Origin: an uncultured Coriobacteriales bacterium
GTDB taxonomy: Bacteria; Actinomycetota; Coriobacteriia; Coriobacteriales; Atopobiaceae
Assembly: GCA_947305035.1 (NCBI GenBank)
Contig: CAMZCV010000053.1
Location: 1 to 6,792 of the forward strand
DNA: 6,792 nt
Direction of reading: 5' to 3'
Under the pieces are notes generated by a model that saw nothing but the letters and a program-made list of their open reading frames with translations, did not search any database and had not been told where the DNA came from. Below, one piece after another: positions 5,873 through 6,792 of this stretch. The position numbers and the translations under genes were made by a program. Numbering within the stretch: position 1 is the stretch's first letter; every line of letters begins with the position of its first letter.

Positions 5873-6481
5873 ATGAGCACGCTGCAGATACCCGGACATC
5901 CCAAGCCGCGTCCGCGCGAGGTCACCCTCGATGAGGTGCGCGCGGTGTGCGGCGATTGCCATCTGTGCCCGCTGGGCGAAACCCGCACCAATCTTGTTTT
6001 CGGCGTGGGCAACCCGCATGCGCGCGTCATGTTCGTGGGCGAGGGCCCGGGGCGCAATGAGGACCTGCAGGGCGAGCCGTTCGTCGGCGCCGCAGGTCAG
6101 AAGCTCAATGGGTTGCTCGCCGAGGCGGGCCTGCGCCGCGAGGACATCTACATCGCCAACGTGGTGAAGTGCCGCCCGCCCGGAAACCGCAACCCCAAGC
6201 CCGAAGAGATCGAGGCGTGTGCGCCCTTCCTGCGCGAGCAGATCCGCAGCATCTGGCCGGATGTGATCGTGTGCCTGGGCAACTTCGCCACGCAGTTCAT
6301 CCTGAAGACCGAGCTGGGCGTGACCAAGCTGCGCGGGCGCTTCCACCAAACGGGCCACTTCATGGTGATGCCCACGTTCCATCCCGCAGCTACCATCTAC
6401 CACCCCGACTGGTTCGAGGATCTGCGCGCCGACATGCAGATGCTCGGCGCATGGCTTGCCGAGCACCCGGCGGGGGAGTGA
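5873..6481 (+). CDS. udg: Family-4 uracil-DNA glycosylase with [4Fe-4S] cluster
   Basis: Family-4 (UDGa-type) enzymes remove uracil, for example from deaminated cytosine, to start base-excision repair. The 202-residue product fits the family (about 190-220). CHLCPLGETRTN at 29-40 aligns with the first CxxC pair of iron-sulfur ligands (C29, C32); C100 in NVVKCRPP and C116 in EEIEAC are the other two. GEGPG at 56-60 followed by EPFVGAAG near 68 is the active-site loop with the glutamate E57 typical of family 4, N96 lies in the NVVKC strand, and TFHP at 168-171 gives the DNA-contacting histidine H170. An additional cysteine at C26 makes a CxxCxxC cluster, slightly unusual. The older label 'phage SPO1 DNA polymerase-related protein' refers to this same family. 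The gene sits between alr and tsaE, which are often closer neighbours in actinobacteria. The symbol is generic. Confidence 0.95.
   Translation: MSTLQIPGHPKPRPREVTLDEVRAVCGDCHLCPLGETRTNLVFGVGNPHARVMFVGEGPGRNEDLQGEPFVGAAGQKLNGLLAEAGLRREDIYIANVVKCRPPGNRNPKPEEIEACAPFLREQIRSIWPDVIVCLGNFATQFILKTELGVTKLRGRFHQTGHFMVMPTFHPAATIYHPDWFEDLRADMQMLGAWLAEHPAGE
6472..6478 (+). promoter_or_regulatory. Ribosome binding site deciding the tsaE start
   Basis: GGGGGAG lies in the last codons of the glycosylase gene and 8 bases before the GTG at 6487. An in-frame GTG at 6478 overlaps this motif and so has no room for its own ribosome binding site, which argues for 6487. No ATG is available at the expected N-terminus. 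Confidence 0.6.
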
Positions 6482-6486
6482 TTGGC

Positions 6487-6792
6487 GTGCGGTACATCTC
6501 GCATTCCACCGAGGAGACCATCGCGATCGGCGAGGAGCTGGGCAGGAGCCTCGTTCCCGGAGACGTGCTTATCCTCACGGGAGATCTCGGTGCTGGGAAG
6601 ACGCAGCTCACCAAGGGCATCGCGCGTGCGCTGGGCGTGGCCGACGACGTGACGAGCCCCACGTTCACCATCCAGATGGTCTATCCAGGGCGCGACATGG
6701 ACCTCAACCATTTCGACCTGTACCGCTTGGAGCGTGCGGACCAGCTTGAGGACACGGGCATCTTCGACGTGCTGGGCGCCGACGGCGTGTGC
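6487..6792 (+). CDS. tsaE: tRNA t6A37 biosynthesis ATPase TsaE, N-terminal part (3' end outside window)
   Basis: TsaE is the P-loop ATPase that works with TsaB and TsaD to make N6-threonylcarbamoyladenosine at position 37 of ANN-decoding tRNAs. The frame starts at GTG 6487 and remains open to the final base, giving 102 residues of a protein usually about 140-160 long. YISHSTEET near the N-terminus is typical of the family start. The Walker A motif GDLGAGKT lies at 32-39, switch-like SPTF at 57-60, and HFDLYRL at 75-81 is the conserved Walker-B region strand. The C-terminal end, with the usual E-W motif, lies outside. It begins 5 bases after the glycosylase stop. From established gene order in actinobacteria I would expect tsaB, rimI and tsaD next, but none of this is visible here. 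Confidence 0.95.
   Translation, partial: MRYISHSTEETIAIGEELGRSLVPGDVLILTGDLGAGKTQLTKGIARALGVADDVTSPTFTIQMVYPGRDMDLNHFDLYRLERADQLEDTGIFDVLGADGVC

Overview
The window is high-GC DNA (about two thirds G+C by eye). It carries one tightly packed run of seven genes, all on the + strand: glmM (3' part only), glmS, acpS, nnr (NAD(P)HX epimerase/dehydratase fusion), alr, a family-4 uracil-DNA glycosylase gene, and tsaE (5' part only). I recognise every gene. There are no tRNA or rRNA genes, mobile elements or CRISPR arrays, and no gene-free stretch longer than 56 bases.

The gene order (glmM/glmS, acpS, nnr, alr, then tsaE) resembles the housekeeping cluster seen in actinobacteria, where tsaE is usually followed by tsaB, rimI and tsaD. 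With the high GC, the lack of a glmS ribozyme and the protein style, this suggests an actinobacterium, most likely a gut-type Coriobacteriia member (Collinsella or Olsenella relatives). The taxon is an inference from gene order and residue patterns, not a measured match.

Layout: positions 1-626 hold the C-terminal half of GlmM. glmS (637-2487) follows after 10 bases, acpS (2490-3014) after 2, nnr (3017-4633) after 2, and alr (4653-5816) after 19. A 56-base gap (5817-5872) contains an 8-bp hairpin, a third copy of its 3' arm, and an 11-base palindrome. The glycosylase gene (5873-6481) comes next, and tsaE begins 5 bases later at 6487 and runs off the end. The short gaps and Shine-Dalgarno sequences placed inside upstream stop regions point to one transcript with translational coupling. 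The hairpin gap is the only plausible internal control point.

Functionally, GlmS and GlmM are two consecutive steps from fructose-6-phosphate to glucosamine-1-phosphate for peptidoglycan, and Alr supplies D-alanine to the same wall. AcpS activates the acyl carrier protein for fatty-acid synthesis. Nnr repairs hydrated NAD(P)H, the glycosylase removes uracil from DNA, and TsaE serves the t6A37 tRNA modification. This is a growth and housekeeping operon. I did not find an undescribed system. The points worth checking are residue-level departures in Alr, AcpS and Nnr, a C-terminal tail on AcpS, and the repeat-rich gap before the glycosylase gene.
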